Shown here in pieces: positions 1 to 6,421 of a stretch of 9,018 bases of DNA. Numbering within the stretch: the first letter of the stretch is position 1; each line of letters opens with the position of its first letter. The translations under genes and the position numbers were made by a program. Origin of the DNA: Pseudomonadota bacterium. GTDB lineage: Bacteria > Pseudomonadota > Gammaproteobacteria > Burkholderiales > Thiobacillaceae. The notes beneath the pieces are model-generated. The model was not told the origin of the DNA. It made no database searches and saw only the letters and a list, made by a program, of their open reading frames with translations. The stretch spans positions 1-9,018 of the forward strand of contig JAJZTV010000072.1 in NCBI GenBank assembly GCA_021847385.1, written 5' to 3'.

Positions 1-955
1 GTGCCGGCTCGACCGCCTCCAACCTAAGTCCTTGCATGCCCACCTCGGTCTCCGAGATATCGAGCATGGTATTGATCATCTGGATCAGCCGGTCGCACTC
101 CTCGACGATGCTACCGGCCAGTTCGATGCCGTCATGGCCCAAATTGCCATTCATTGCGGCCCCCTCGGCCAGGCCGCGGATACGGGTAAGCGGGCTACGC
201 AGATCGTGCGCGATGTTGTCGTTCACCTGGCGCATTTGCTCCATCAAGTTTTGCACCCGGCTCGCCATGCGGTTGAAGGTACTGACCAGATCGTCGATCT
301 CCCGGCCATAGCCGGCCGCCTCCACGCGGTGGGCGAAATTGCCGCCGGCGATCCCGGCGGCGGTGCGGGTGACCGCTTCGACTCCGGCCATGGCCTTGCG
401 CGCCAAGGCCCAGCCGATCAGGGTACCCAGCGTCAGCATGCTGAAGACGATGATGAGGGCATAGCGCCGGAACAGGCGCAGGAAATTCTCGTTTTCTTCC
501 AGCGATATACCCAACTGCAAGATCGCATCGTCACCGATAATGGCCGACAGGATGCGCGCCTTGCTGCGGGCATCCGGCAAATGCAGATAGGAGAACTGCG
601 GGCTGTCATCCGAAGCGTCGATATCGGGCAACGGCGCCAGAGGCCAAGCCGAGGTATCGGAACTGACCAAGACCTTGCCCGAACGATCCAGCAAGCGGAT
701 GAAATAGTCCTGCCGGCCATAAGCCTCGGAATCCGCCGAAAACTCGCTGCGCAGGCCGCTCAAGCCGATACGCGCCGCGGCCAGGCCAATCTCCTCCTTG
801 CGCTCGAGCAGTTCCTGGTCGATCTCGCTCAAGGTATGCGTGCGCACCAAGTTGTACAGCAAGGCCACGCCACCCGCGCTGATGACGCCGAAGAAGAGTG
901 CATAGAACAGCGCCAGCTTGAGCGCGAAGGAACGGCGCGAGTTAAACGGCGGCAT
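1..955 (-). CDS. Sensor histidine kinase, HAMP/HisKA type (3' end cut by window edge)
   Basis: Membrane sensor kinase expected to autophosphorylate on histidine and pass the phosphate to the regulator encoded just upstream. 318 codons are visible. Residues 12-34 form a first membrane helix, followed by a periplasmic loop of about 130 residues, a second helix at about 165-183, and a HAMP linker at about 184-237. The dimerisation/phosphoacceptor H-box is NIAHDLRSPLTRIRG with His250. The ATP-binding domain (N, G1, G2 boxes) lies beyond the left edge. The ATG at 953-955 is inside the end of the regulator gene, giving a 14-bp overlap and probable translational coupling; no clear Shine-Dalgarno is seen. 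The general build fits CusS/CopS-like kinases, but the periplasmic loop shows no obvious metal-binding cluster, so the signal is unknown. Kinase identity is certain; the ligand is not. Confidence 0.93.
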   Translation of the reverse strand, partial: MPPFNSRRSFALKLALFYALFFGVISAGGVALLYNLVRTHTLSEIDQELLERKEEIGLAAARIGLSGLRSEFSADSEAYGRQDYFIRLLDRSGKVLVSSDTSAWPLAPLPDIDASDDSPQFSYLHLPDARSKARILSAIIGDDAILQLGISLEENENFLRLFRRYALIIVFSMLTLGTLIGWALARKAMAGVEAVTRTAAGIAGGNFAHRVEAAGYGREIDDLVSTFNRMASRVQNLMEQMRQVNDNIAHDLRSPLTRIRGLAEGAAMNGNLGHDGIELAGSIVEECDRLIQMINTMLDISETEVGMQGLRLEAVEPA

Positions 956-1637
956 CCAGGACATAGCCGACGCCGCGCAGGGTGCGGATCAGTTCGGGTT
1001 TCTCGATGAAGCCATCGCTGAGCTTGGCGCGCAAGCGGCTCATCGTCGTTTCGATGACGCTGGTCTCGGGGTCGAAGTTGTATTCCCAGACATGCTCGAT
1101 CAACATGCTCTTGGACACCACGTTGCCTCTATGCTGCATCAAATAGGCCAGCAGCCTGAACTCGCGCGGTTGCAGCAGGATTTCCTTGCCGGCACGGGTG
1201 ACGTGGCGACGGGCCAAGTCCAACACCAGATCGCCCACCGCCAGGCAAACCGGCTCCGCCATGCCTTGCGAACGGCGGATCAAGGCCTGAATCCGGGCCA
1301 ACAGTTCCGAGGCGGCGAACGGCTTGGTCAAATAGTCGTCGCCCCCGGCCTGCAAACCGCGAATGCGGTCTTCGATCTCGCGTTTGGCCGACAAATAAAT
1401 AATCGGGGTGCGTACCCCGGCTTGGCGTGCCTGCTCGACCAAGGACACCCCATCCAGATGCGGCAGCATGATGTCGACCACGGCCGCGTCATAGGCCAAC
1501 TCCCGCAGCTGTGCCAGGCCTTGCACGCCATCCGCCGCATGATCGACGGTATAACCGGCCTGTCTCAGCCCTTGCAAGACAAAGGCGGCAATCTTGTCGT
1601 CATCCTCGATAAGGAGCAGATGCGCGATACTTTTCAT
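942..1637 (-). CDS. OmpR/PhoB-family response regulator
   Basis: DNA-binding response regulator of 231 aa, the usual length for the family. The receiver domain spans about 1-120, with acidic pocket residues Glu11, Asp12 and Asp13, phosphoacceptor Asp55 in VVDIMLP, Ser83 at the switch position and Lys105 in LTKPF. The C-terminal winged helix (about 130-227) contains the LQPREFRLLAYLMQHRG and LRGVGYVLD segments typical of the CusR/CopR/IrlR branch. The start at 1637 has only a weak ribosome-binding site. It is the first gene of a regulator-kinase operon and is transcribed divergently from a porin-cytochrome gene. A dyad, CTTAC-N6-GTAA, lies upstream of both genes at the same distance from a -10-like hexamer, so autoregulation plus control of the cytochrome operon is the likely job (inference). 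The metal or redox signal cannot be read from the sequence. Confidence 0.95.
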   Translation of the reverse strand: MKSIAHLLLIEDDDKIAAFVLQGLRQAGYTVDHAADGVQGLAQLRELAYDAAVVDIMLPHLDGVSLVEQARQAGVRTPIIYLSAKREIEDRIRGLQAGGDDYLTKPFAASELLARIQALIRRSQGMAEPVCLAVGDLVLDLARRHVTRAGKEILLQPREFRLLAYLMQHRGNVVSKSMLIEHVWEYNFDPETSVIETTMSRLRAKLSDGFIEKPELIRTLRGVGYVLDAAV

Positions 1638-1667
1638 TGGCAGACCATGTGAAAAACGACCGGCTGA

Positions 1668-1711
1668 AGTTTATCGGCCCATTCCTGAAGGCAAGCTTAC
1701 GGTCATGTAAG
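1668..1711 (-). promoter_or_regulatory. Predicted promoter and regulator box for the two-component operon
   Basis: Read on the minus strand, the dyad CTTAC-ATGACC-GTAAG (1711-1696) is followed by 23 nt after its TTAC-N6-GTAA core and then by TAAACT (1673-1668), a 4/6 match to the sigma70 -10 hexamer. No good -35 is seen; the dyad sits just upstream of where the -35 would be, as expected for an activator-dependent promoter. A transcript would start near 1661 and leave a leader of about 24 nt before the regulator ATG. The same layout occurs on the other strand at 1765-1808. Confidence 0.6.
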
Positions 1712-1764
1712 TTTGAGGCCGGCATATGGCCCGCCTGCCAACCCCACGGCCGAACACCCCGCCT

Positions 1765-1808
1765 CTTACCAAATCGTAAACCAACGCCCTGACGTCTCTC
1801 CCTAAACT
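1765..1808 (+). promoter_or_regulatory. Predicted promoter and regulator box for the porin-cytochrome operon
   Basis: CTTAC-CAAATC-GTAA starts at 1765 (core 1766-1779). It is followed by exactly 23 nt and TAAACT at 1803-1808, then about 38 nt to the ATG at 1847. The -35 region is poor, which fits activation by a bound OmpR-family regulator. Compared with the divergent copy, the shared pattern is CTTACnnnAnCGTAA. Spacing and -10 sequence are identical on both sides. The binding protein is inferred to be the adjacent regulator. Confidence 0.6.
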
Positions 1809-1846
1809 CTGACCCGGATCGATTTACCCGAAATAGCGAGATAGCC

Positions 1847-3187
1847 ATGCCGCATGAACACACTCATCTTTTAAGCCGCGCGCTGACGCGTAAGCCGTGG
1901 AAAACCGCCGTTACGCTGATCGGCACCTTGATTCTCTGGGCCGGTGCCAGCCTGCCAGCCCACGCGCTACCGAGCTACGAGCGCCAAACCGGTCAAGAGT
2001 GCGCAACCTGTCACATCGGCGCATTCGGCCCTCAGCTCACGCCCTATGGCATGAAATTTAAACTGGAAGGCTATACCGCCTCCAATGGCCAGCCCAGCAT
2101 TCCCTTGTCCGCCATGGCACTGGCCTCCTGGACGCACACCGAGAAAGATCAGGACATCGGCAACAACAAGGGCGCGCTGCAAGAGGTGTCGGCCTTCCTC
2201 GCCGGCAAGCTGACCGACCATGTCGGTTCCTTCGTGCAGGCCACCTATTCCGGCATCGACCACAAGACCGCACTCGACAACGTCGACGTGCGATATGCAC
2301 TGCCGACTCGCATCGCCGGCAAGGATGCCGTCCTTGGCGTTAGCCTGAACAACAACCCCAGCGTACAAGACCCACTCAACACCCTGCCGGCCTGGCGCTT
2401 CCCATTCACCGGCTCGGAATACGCGCCGGGATCGGCCTCACCGCTGCTAGCCGGCACGCTGGCCCAGCAAGCGCTCGGCGTGACCGCCTATGGCTATTGG
2501 GACAATGCCGTCTATGCCGAATTGGGCGGCTATAAGTCGCTGTCCAAGAGCTTCCTCGACAAGGTCAACGTCGGCGCCGATGCCGGCAAGATCGACGGTA
2601 CCGCGCCCTACTGGCGCCTGGGCTACATCAAGGATCTCGGCGGTTCGGCCTATTCGGCGGGGCTGTTCGGCATGAACGCCAAGCTGCTGCCTAACCGCGT
2701 GGCTGGCCCGAGCGATGACTATAGCGACATCGGCTTCGATGCCTCATACCAATATCAGGCGGCCAAGAATGCCTACAGCTTGTCCGCCAGCTACCTGCAC
2801 GAGAGCCAGAAACGCAATGCCACCTTTGCCGATGGCGGCGCAGACAACGTGAAGGGCAAACTGAACCGCTATGACCTGATCGCCTCGTATTACTACGATC
2901 AGACCTATGGCCTATCCGCCAATCTATTCAGCACCCGCGGCGATACCGATGCCACGCTGTACGGTTCCGCCAATGGCAAGCCGGATACCGCCGGCCTGAC
3001 CCTACAGGCCGACTGGACGCCCTTCGGCAAGGAAGACTCGTGGGGCGGGTCGTGGTCCAACCTGCGCCTGGGTCTGCAGTACACCCTATATTCCAAATTC
3101 ATGGGCGCCAGCCACAACTATGACGGCGCCGGCCGCGACGCCAAGGACAACAACACCGTGTTCGCCTTCGTCTGGACAGCATTCTGA
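1847..3187 (+). CDS. Cyc2-like outer-membrane monoheme cytochrome-porin fusion
   Basis: Predicted outer-membrane protein that would carry electrons through the membrane by a single c-type heme inside a beta-barrel. Residues 1-40 are a signal peptide (membrane stretch about 21-36, likely cleavage after AHA). The mature start, ALPSYERQTGQECATCH, has one heme site at residues 52-56 and leads into FGPQLTPYGMKFKLEGYT. This order (RQTG, CxxCH, then a YG..FK..GYT element) is the recognisable N-terminus of Cyc2-type proteins. The remaining roughly 370 residues alternate polar and aromatic residues in barrel-like strands and end in Phe446, the usual barrel assembly signal. The 446-aa length fits a 16-strand fusion. 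It departs from classical Cyc2 in having YERQT for FARQT and FGPQLTPYG for the FP.L..FG segment, so it belongs to a related branch of unproven function. It is co-transcribed with a cytochrome c 9 bp downstream. Confidence 0.8.
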   Translation: MPHEHTHLLSRALTRKPWKTAVTLIGTLILWAGASLPAHALPSYERQTGQECATCHIGAFGPQLTPYGMKFKLEGYTASNGQPSIPLSAMALASWTHTEKDQDIGNNKGALQEVSAFLAGKLTDHVGSFVQATYSGIDHKTALDNVDVRYALPTRIAGKDAVLGVSLNNNPSVQDPLNTLPAWRFPFTGSEYAPGSASPLLAGTLAQQALGVTAYGYWDNAVYAELGGYKSLSKSFLDKVNVGADAGKIDGTAPYWRLGYIKDLGGSAYSAGLFGMNAKLLPNRVAGPSDDYSDIGFDASYQYQAAKNAYSLSASYLHESQKRNATFADGGADNVKGKLNRYDLIASYYYDQTYGLSANLFSTRGDTDATLYGSANGKPDTAGLTLQADWTPFGKEDSWGGSWSNLRLGLQYTLYSKFMGASHNYDGAGRDAKDNNTVFAFVWTAF

Positions 3188-3196
3188 GGAGCTGGC

Positions 3197-3580
3197 ATGC
3201 AGCCTACGCAACTACGCATCGCCCTGTCGCTACTGGCTTTGGCGGCCTGCCTAAACCCTGCCCTCGGCCGGGCCGAGGACGCCGCACAAGGCGCCAGACA
3301 GTTCGAACAATCCTGTGCCATGTGCCATAGCCTGGTGCCGGGCAAGACCAAGTTCGGCCCCTCGCTCAATGCCATGATCGGCCGACCCGCCGGCGGCAGC
3401 CCAGGCTATAGCTATTCCGATGCCCTGCGCAGCAGCGGCCTGACCTGGACGCCGGACAAGCTCAGCGCCTTTCTCGAAGACCCGCGCAAATTGGTGCCGG
3501 GCACCCGCATGAGCTTCGGCGGCATTGCCGACGTCGAACAGCGGGCCAACCTGATCGCCTTCCTGGCGCAACCACGTTAA
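3197..3580 (+). CDS. Small class I cytochrome c (c2/mitochondrial type)
   Basis: Exported monoheme electron carrier of 127 aa. The heme site CAMCH is at residues 40-44 and the axial methionine is probably Met105 in PGTRMSFGG. The intervening FGPSLNAMIGRPAG and YSYSDAL segments are typical of cytochrome c2/c550. Start choice is clear: AGGAG at 3187-3191, overlapping the stop of the upstream gene, lies 5 nt before the ATG. The N-terminus is a signal peptide with two readings. Signal peptidase I may cut near LGRA|ED (residue 26), or LAAC (15-18) may act as a lipobox and make it a lipoprotein. As the second gene of the porin-cytochrome operon it is the natural periplasmic partner, passing electrons between the outer-membrane heme and inner-membrane oxidases or reductases (inference). 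A terminator follows 14 bp after the stop codon. Confidence 0.92.
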   Translation: MQPTQLRIALSLLALAACLNPALGRAEDAAQGARQFEQSCAMCHSLVPGKTKFGPSLNAMIGRPAGGSPGYSYSDALRSSGLTWTPDKLSAFLEDPRKLVPGTRMSFGGIADVEQRANLIAFLAQPR

Positions 3581-3594
3581 CCAGGCTGCGCCAG

Positions 3595-3627
3595 ACAAAA
3601 AGGGCTGCCTTGAGCAGCCCTTTTTGT
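3595..3627. terminator. Bidirectional Rho-independent terminator
   Basis: A perfect 12-bp stem, AAAAAGGGCTGC (3597-3608) paired with GCAGCCCTTTTT (3614-3625), has a 5-nt loop and extends by two more pairs. It gives a T-run on either strand. It lies between the end of the cytochrome c gene (3580) and the end of the convergent DUF1015 gene (3655), so it should stop transcripts from both sides. Confidence 0.92.
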
Positions 3628-3654
3628 TTGAACACACGGTCAAGCGCCGCCGTT

Positions 3655-4893
3655 TTACCCCAGCACGTGCGAGGCCATGCCGTCGGCCAGCTTGGGCTCG
3701 AACCAGGTCGACTTCGGCGGCATCACCTCGTCGGCGTCGGCCACGGCCATCAGGTCTTCCATGCCGGTGGCGTGCAGCGAGAAGGCCAGCTTCATCTCGC
3801 CCGAATCCACCCGCTTCTCCAGTTCGGGCAGGCCGCGAATGCCGCCGACGAAGTCGATGCGCTTGTCGCGGCGCGGGTCGGCGATGCCGAGGATGGGCGC
3901 GATCAGGTTGTTCTGCAGCAGGCTCACGTCCAGGCGGCCGACCGGGTCGGCCGGGATCAGCTCGGGCTTGATCGTCAGCTTGCGCCACTGGCCAGCCAGG
4001 TACAGGCCGAACTCGCCCGGCCGGGCCGGCCGCACCGCCGCGGCGCTGTCCTCGACCCTGAAGCTTGCCGCCACCTTGGCCAGGAAATCGGCCTCGTTCA
4101 AACCGTTCAGGTCCTTGATCACCCGGTTGTAGTCGAGGATCTTCATCTGGTGGTGGGGGAAGATCACCGACAGGAAATAGTTGTAGGCCTCGTCGCCGGT
4201 GTGCTTGGGGTTGGCCGCCTTACGGGCGGCGCAAACGCGGCTGGCGGCGGCCGAGCGGTGGTGGCCGTCGGCGATGTAGATCGCGTGCATGCCGTCGAAC
4301 AGCTCGGTCAATCGAGCAATCGCCTTGGCCTCGCGGATCACCCACAGGGTGTGGCGCACGCCGGCCTCGGAAGTGGCGTCGGCCTCGGGGTGGCCCTGAG
4401 TCGCGGCGGCGATGATGCTGTCGACCTCGGGCTGGCTCGGGTAGGCCAAGAGCACCGGGCCGGTCTGGGCGTTCAGCGCCTCGACCTGGCGCACGCGATC
4501 GTCTTCCTTGTCCGGCCGGGTGAACTCGTGCTTGCGGATGCGGTTCACGTCGTACTCGGCCACGCTGGCGGCGGCCACCAGGCCAGTCTGCACGTGCGCG
4601 CCCATGATGATGCGATAGGCGTAGTAGCAGGCCTGGTCGTCCTGCTTGAGCACGCCGGCGTCGAGCATCTTCTTCAGGTTCTCGGCCGCCTTGGCGTAGA
4701 CGACGGCGGCATAGGGGTCGGTCTCCGGCGGTAGGTCGATCTCCGGCTTGGAGATGTGCAGGAAGCTCCAGGGCCGGCCTTCGGCCAGCGCGCGGGCCTC
4801 CTCGGTGTTGAGCACATCGTAAGGCGGGGCGATGACCTCCTGGGCGCGGCCGTGGGCGGGACGCAGGGCGGGGAACGGGCGAATCAGCGACAT
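3655..4893 (-). CDS. DUF1015 family protein
   Basis: Soluble protein of 412 aa, a normal length for DUF1015 (PF06245), a widespread bacterial family without a settled function. Family hallmarks are visible in order: RPFPALRP and APPYDVL near the N-terminus (5-28), HEFTRPDKEDDR (122-133), IADGHHRSAAA (207-217), a NYFL.VIFPHHQMKILDYNRV segment (about 238-258), and the closing MPPKSTWFEPKLADG (391-405). There is no signal peptide or membrane segment. The ATG at 4891-4893 is preceded by AGGAAG with 5-nt spacing. The DGHHR core resembles the nucleotide-binding motif of ParB-like serine kinases (SerK, SbnI), so a kinase-like role is possible but unproven. It stands alone, convergent with the cytochrome operon and divergent from the next gene. 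Family call is secure; the biochemical role is unknown. Confidence 0.9.
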   Translation of the reverse strand: MSLIRPFPALRPAHGRAQEVIAPPYDVLNTEEARALAEGRPWSFLHISKPEIDLPPETDPYAAVVYAKAAENLKKMLDAGVLKQDDQACYYAYRIIMGAHVQTGLVAAASVAEYDVNRIRKHEFTRPDKEDDRVRQVEALNAQTGPVLLAYPSQPEVDSIIAAATQGHPEADATSEAGVRHTLWVIREAKAIARLTELFDGMHAIYIADGHHRSAAASRVCAARKAANPKHTGDEAYNYFLSVIFPHHQMKILDYNRVIKDLNGLNEADFLAKVAASFRVEDSAAAVRPARPGEFGLYLAGQWRKLTIKPELIPADPVGRLDVSLLQNNLIAPILGIADPRRDKRIDFVGGIRGLPELEKRVDSGEMKLAFSLHATGMEDLMAVADADEVMPPKSTWFEPKLADGMASHVLG

Positions 4894-4935
4894 AGCAGCT
4901 TCCTAGGTTAAACAGATGGCCTTCGGCAGACCGAA

Positions 4936-4960
4936 AAAAACGTATTTTACCTTTCTTGCC
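4936..4960. promoter_or_regulatory. AT-rich divergent promoter region (weak call)
   Basis: The 99-bp gap between the divergent DUF1015 and YihY-like genes contains one AT-rich island. On the minus strand TAAAAT (4949-4944) is a 5/6 match to a -10 box; on the plus strand TATTTT (4943-4948) is 4/6. Neither has a convincing -35. A small hairpin, TTCGG-CAGA-CCGAA (4922-4935), lies in the predicted DUF1015 leader. Both promoters probably sit here, but exact positions are a guess. Confidence 0.35.
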
Positions 4961-4992
4961 GCTTTCCCCCACTTTCGGCTAGTTTGACGCAC

Positions 4993-6270
4993 ATGGCAGA
5001 CACGACTCCCCCCTCCCGGCACCGCGACCGGCTCGACTGGCTGATGCAGACCGGCTGGACCACCTGGCGCCTGTTCAGCAAGAACGAGTTGCTCAACCAC
5101 GCGGCGGCGGTGTCGCTGTATTTCCTGCTCTCGGCCGCGCCCTTGGTCATGCTCACCCTCTACGCCACCGGCTTCCTTGAGCGCTGGGCCGAAACCTCGG
5201 CGCCGGCCAGCATCCTGCTCGCCGCCATCTACGACCAGTTCCACCTCGACACCCTGCGCCAGTTCGGCGTGCTGCCGGAAAAGGCCCGGCTCGCCGCCAG
5301 TGGAGCCGGCCTGGCCACCCTGCTGCTGTCTTCGCGCGGCCTGCTCAACGCCCTGCAAAGCGCATTCCGGGTGATCTTCCCGACCGACAGCAAGCGCCGT
5401 TTCGTAGTGTCCTGGGCCATCCCGCTGCTCATCGTGCCGCTGGCCTTCCTGCTCATCCTGCTCGGCGTCGCCGCCCGTGGCGTGCTGGAATTCCTGGCCC
5501 AGCCCTCGCTGCTCGGTGCTGCGCGGGCCGAGGCCCTGCAGATGGCCAGCGGCCTGTTCACCCTGCTCACCGTCTGGGCCCTCACCTTCTTCGCCTTCCG
5601 CCGCCTGCCCCTGCGCCGGCCACCGCTGCACCCGACACTGTGGGTCAGCGCCCTGGCCGCGCTCAGCCTGATCGTCCTCGCCATCGGCTTCGGCCATTTC
5701 TACAGCGCCGAGAAGTACCGCGCCGTCTACGGCTCGCTCGCCGGCGTGGTGTTCGTGCTAATCGGCATCTACTTCATCAGCGTCACCTTCTTCGCCTGGG
5801 CGCAATGCCTCTATGCCGTGAGCAAGGTCGACGTCGCCGCGCTCGAGCGCCTGTTCCTCGGCCGCGAAGGCCAAGGCGCCAATCGCCTGGAGAACCTGGC
5901 CTTCAGCGGCAGCAACCGCCTGCTCGCCAAATACGGCCAAACCCTGCCCGCCGGCAGCGTGCTCATCCGCGAGGGCGACAGCGGCGAGCTGAGCTATTAC
6001 CTGTATACGGGCCGGGTCGCGCTGTACAAAGGCGGCATCGACGGCATACCGCTCGGCCACATCGAACAAGGCGAACTGTTCGGCGAAATGGCTTATCTAT
6101 TAGGCGAGCCGCGCACCGCCACCGTGGTGGCCGAGACCGAGGTCGTCGTCCTGGCCCTGCCGCCGCAGGTACTGGAAGAGTTGATGCGCTACTCGGCACC
6201 CTTCTCGCGGCGGATCATCGGTAGCCTGTGCCAACGCTTGAAGCTGATGAATCAAGCGACAGAGGCCTGA
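4993..6270 (+). CDS. YihY/BrkB-type membrane protein with C-terminal cyclic-nucleotide-binding domain
   Basis: Inner-membrane protein of 425 aa. Residues 1-280 are a YihY/BrkB (UPF0761, once misnamed ribonuclease BN) domain. It opens with LLNHAAAVSLYFLLSAAPL and has about six helices near 36-60, 103-120, 138-164, 185-203, 216-236 and 249-272. After a short linker, residues 310-417 form a cyclic-nucleotide-binding domain. Its phosphate-binding cassette, GELFGEMAYLLGEPRTATV, keeps Glu365 (ribose contact) and Arg374 (phosphate contact), so ligand binding looks possible. YihY proteins such as the E. coli one normally lack this domain. The ATG at 4993 was chosen over a TTG at 4984, which adds three residues; neither has a good ribosome-binding site. 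The ligand could be cAMP, cGMP or something else. Transport or envelope function is unknown for the family. Confidence 0.88.
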   Translation: MADTTPPSRHRDRLDWLMQTGWTTWRLFSKNELLNHAAAVSLYFLLSAAPLVMLTLYATGFLERWAETSAPASILLAAIYDQFHLDTLRQFGVLPEKARLAASGAGLATLLLSSRGLLNALQSAFRVIFPTDSKRRFVVSWAIPLLIVPLAFLLILLGVAARGVLEFLAQPSLLGAARAEALQMASGLFTLLTVWALTFFAFRRLPLRRPPLHPTLWVSALAALSLIVLAIGFGHFYSAEKYRAVYGSLAGVVFVLIGIYFISVTFFAWAQCLYAVSKVDVAALERLFLGREGQGANRLENLAFSGSNRLLAKYGQTLPAGSVLIREGDSGELSYYLYTGRVALYKGGIDGIPLGHIEQGELFGEMAYLLGEPRTATVVAETEVVVLALPPQVLEELMRYSAPFSRRIIGSLCQRLKLMNQATEA

Positions 6271-6320
6271 TGCGATTTTTTGAATAGGCACTAGGATGTA
6301 TGGTTGGGCGGTAGTTCAGT

Positions 6321-6350
6321 TTGAGCCCTTTAAGTGGGCATTTCCATAAT
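6321..6350 (+). promoter_or_regulatory. Candidate sigma70 promoter of the diguanylate cyclase gene
   Basis: TTGAGC (6321-6326) and CATAAT (6345-6350) are separated by 18 nt, matching the -35 at 4/6 and the -10 at 5/6. The -10 is embedded in a small dyad, GCATT-N5-AATGC (6338-6352). Transcription would start near 6357, leaving a leader of about 65 nt. Confidence 0.5.
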
Positions 6351-6363
6351 GCGAATAGGCTTG

Positions 6364-6409
6364 TGCAGCCACTTGGGCTGCAGCAGGCAGTCTGAACGTT
6401 GATCGTTCA
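6364..6409 (+). promoter_or_regulatory. Two stem-loops in the leader of the diguanylate cyclase gene
   Basis: TGCAGCC-ACTTG-GGCTGCA (6364-6382) and TGAACG-TTGAT-CGTTCA (6393-6409) are perfect inverted repeats of 7 and 6 bp, each with a 5-nt loop. Neither is followed by a T-run, so they are not classical terminators. The second ends one base before the Shine-Dalgarno AGGAG (6411-6415). They could affect ribosome access or be a protein operator; the sequence alone does not decide. Confidence 0.5.
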
Positions 6410-6421
6410 TAGGAGAGGGGC

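Noticed and set aside
32..1009. Long plus-strand open frame of 325 codons opposite the sensor kinase
   Set aside because: Its translation is low-complexity shadow sequence with no domain, while the minus strand encodes a clear HAMP/H-box kinase.
1638..1650. Tiny open frame (ATG plus three codons) overlapping the regulator start on the minus strand
   Set aside because: Its TGA overlaps the regulator ATG, but it has no ribosome-binding site and four codons give no evidence of coding.
3610..4734. Plus-strand open frame of 374 codons opposite DUF1015
   Set aside because: His/Val/Gly/Leu-rich antisense translation typical of high-GC shadows; the minus strand carries all DUF1015 motifs and a good ribosome-binding site.
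4903..5697. Minus-strand open frame of 264 codons over the YihY-like gene
   Set aside because: Gln/Glu/Gly-rich antisense artefact with no recognisable motif; the plus strand encodes a clean membrane domain.
6271..6285. T-run just after the YihY-like gene as a terminator
   Set aside because: The six T residues are not preceded by a stable GC stem.
6305..6340. tRNA-like start (GGGCGGTAGTTCAGTTTGAG)
   Set aside because: It resembles a tRNA D-arm, but no anticodon stem or T-loop sequence follows and no acceptor stem closes.
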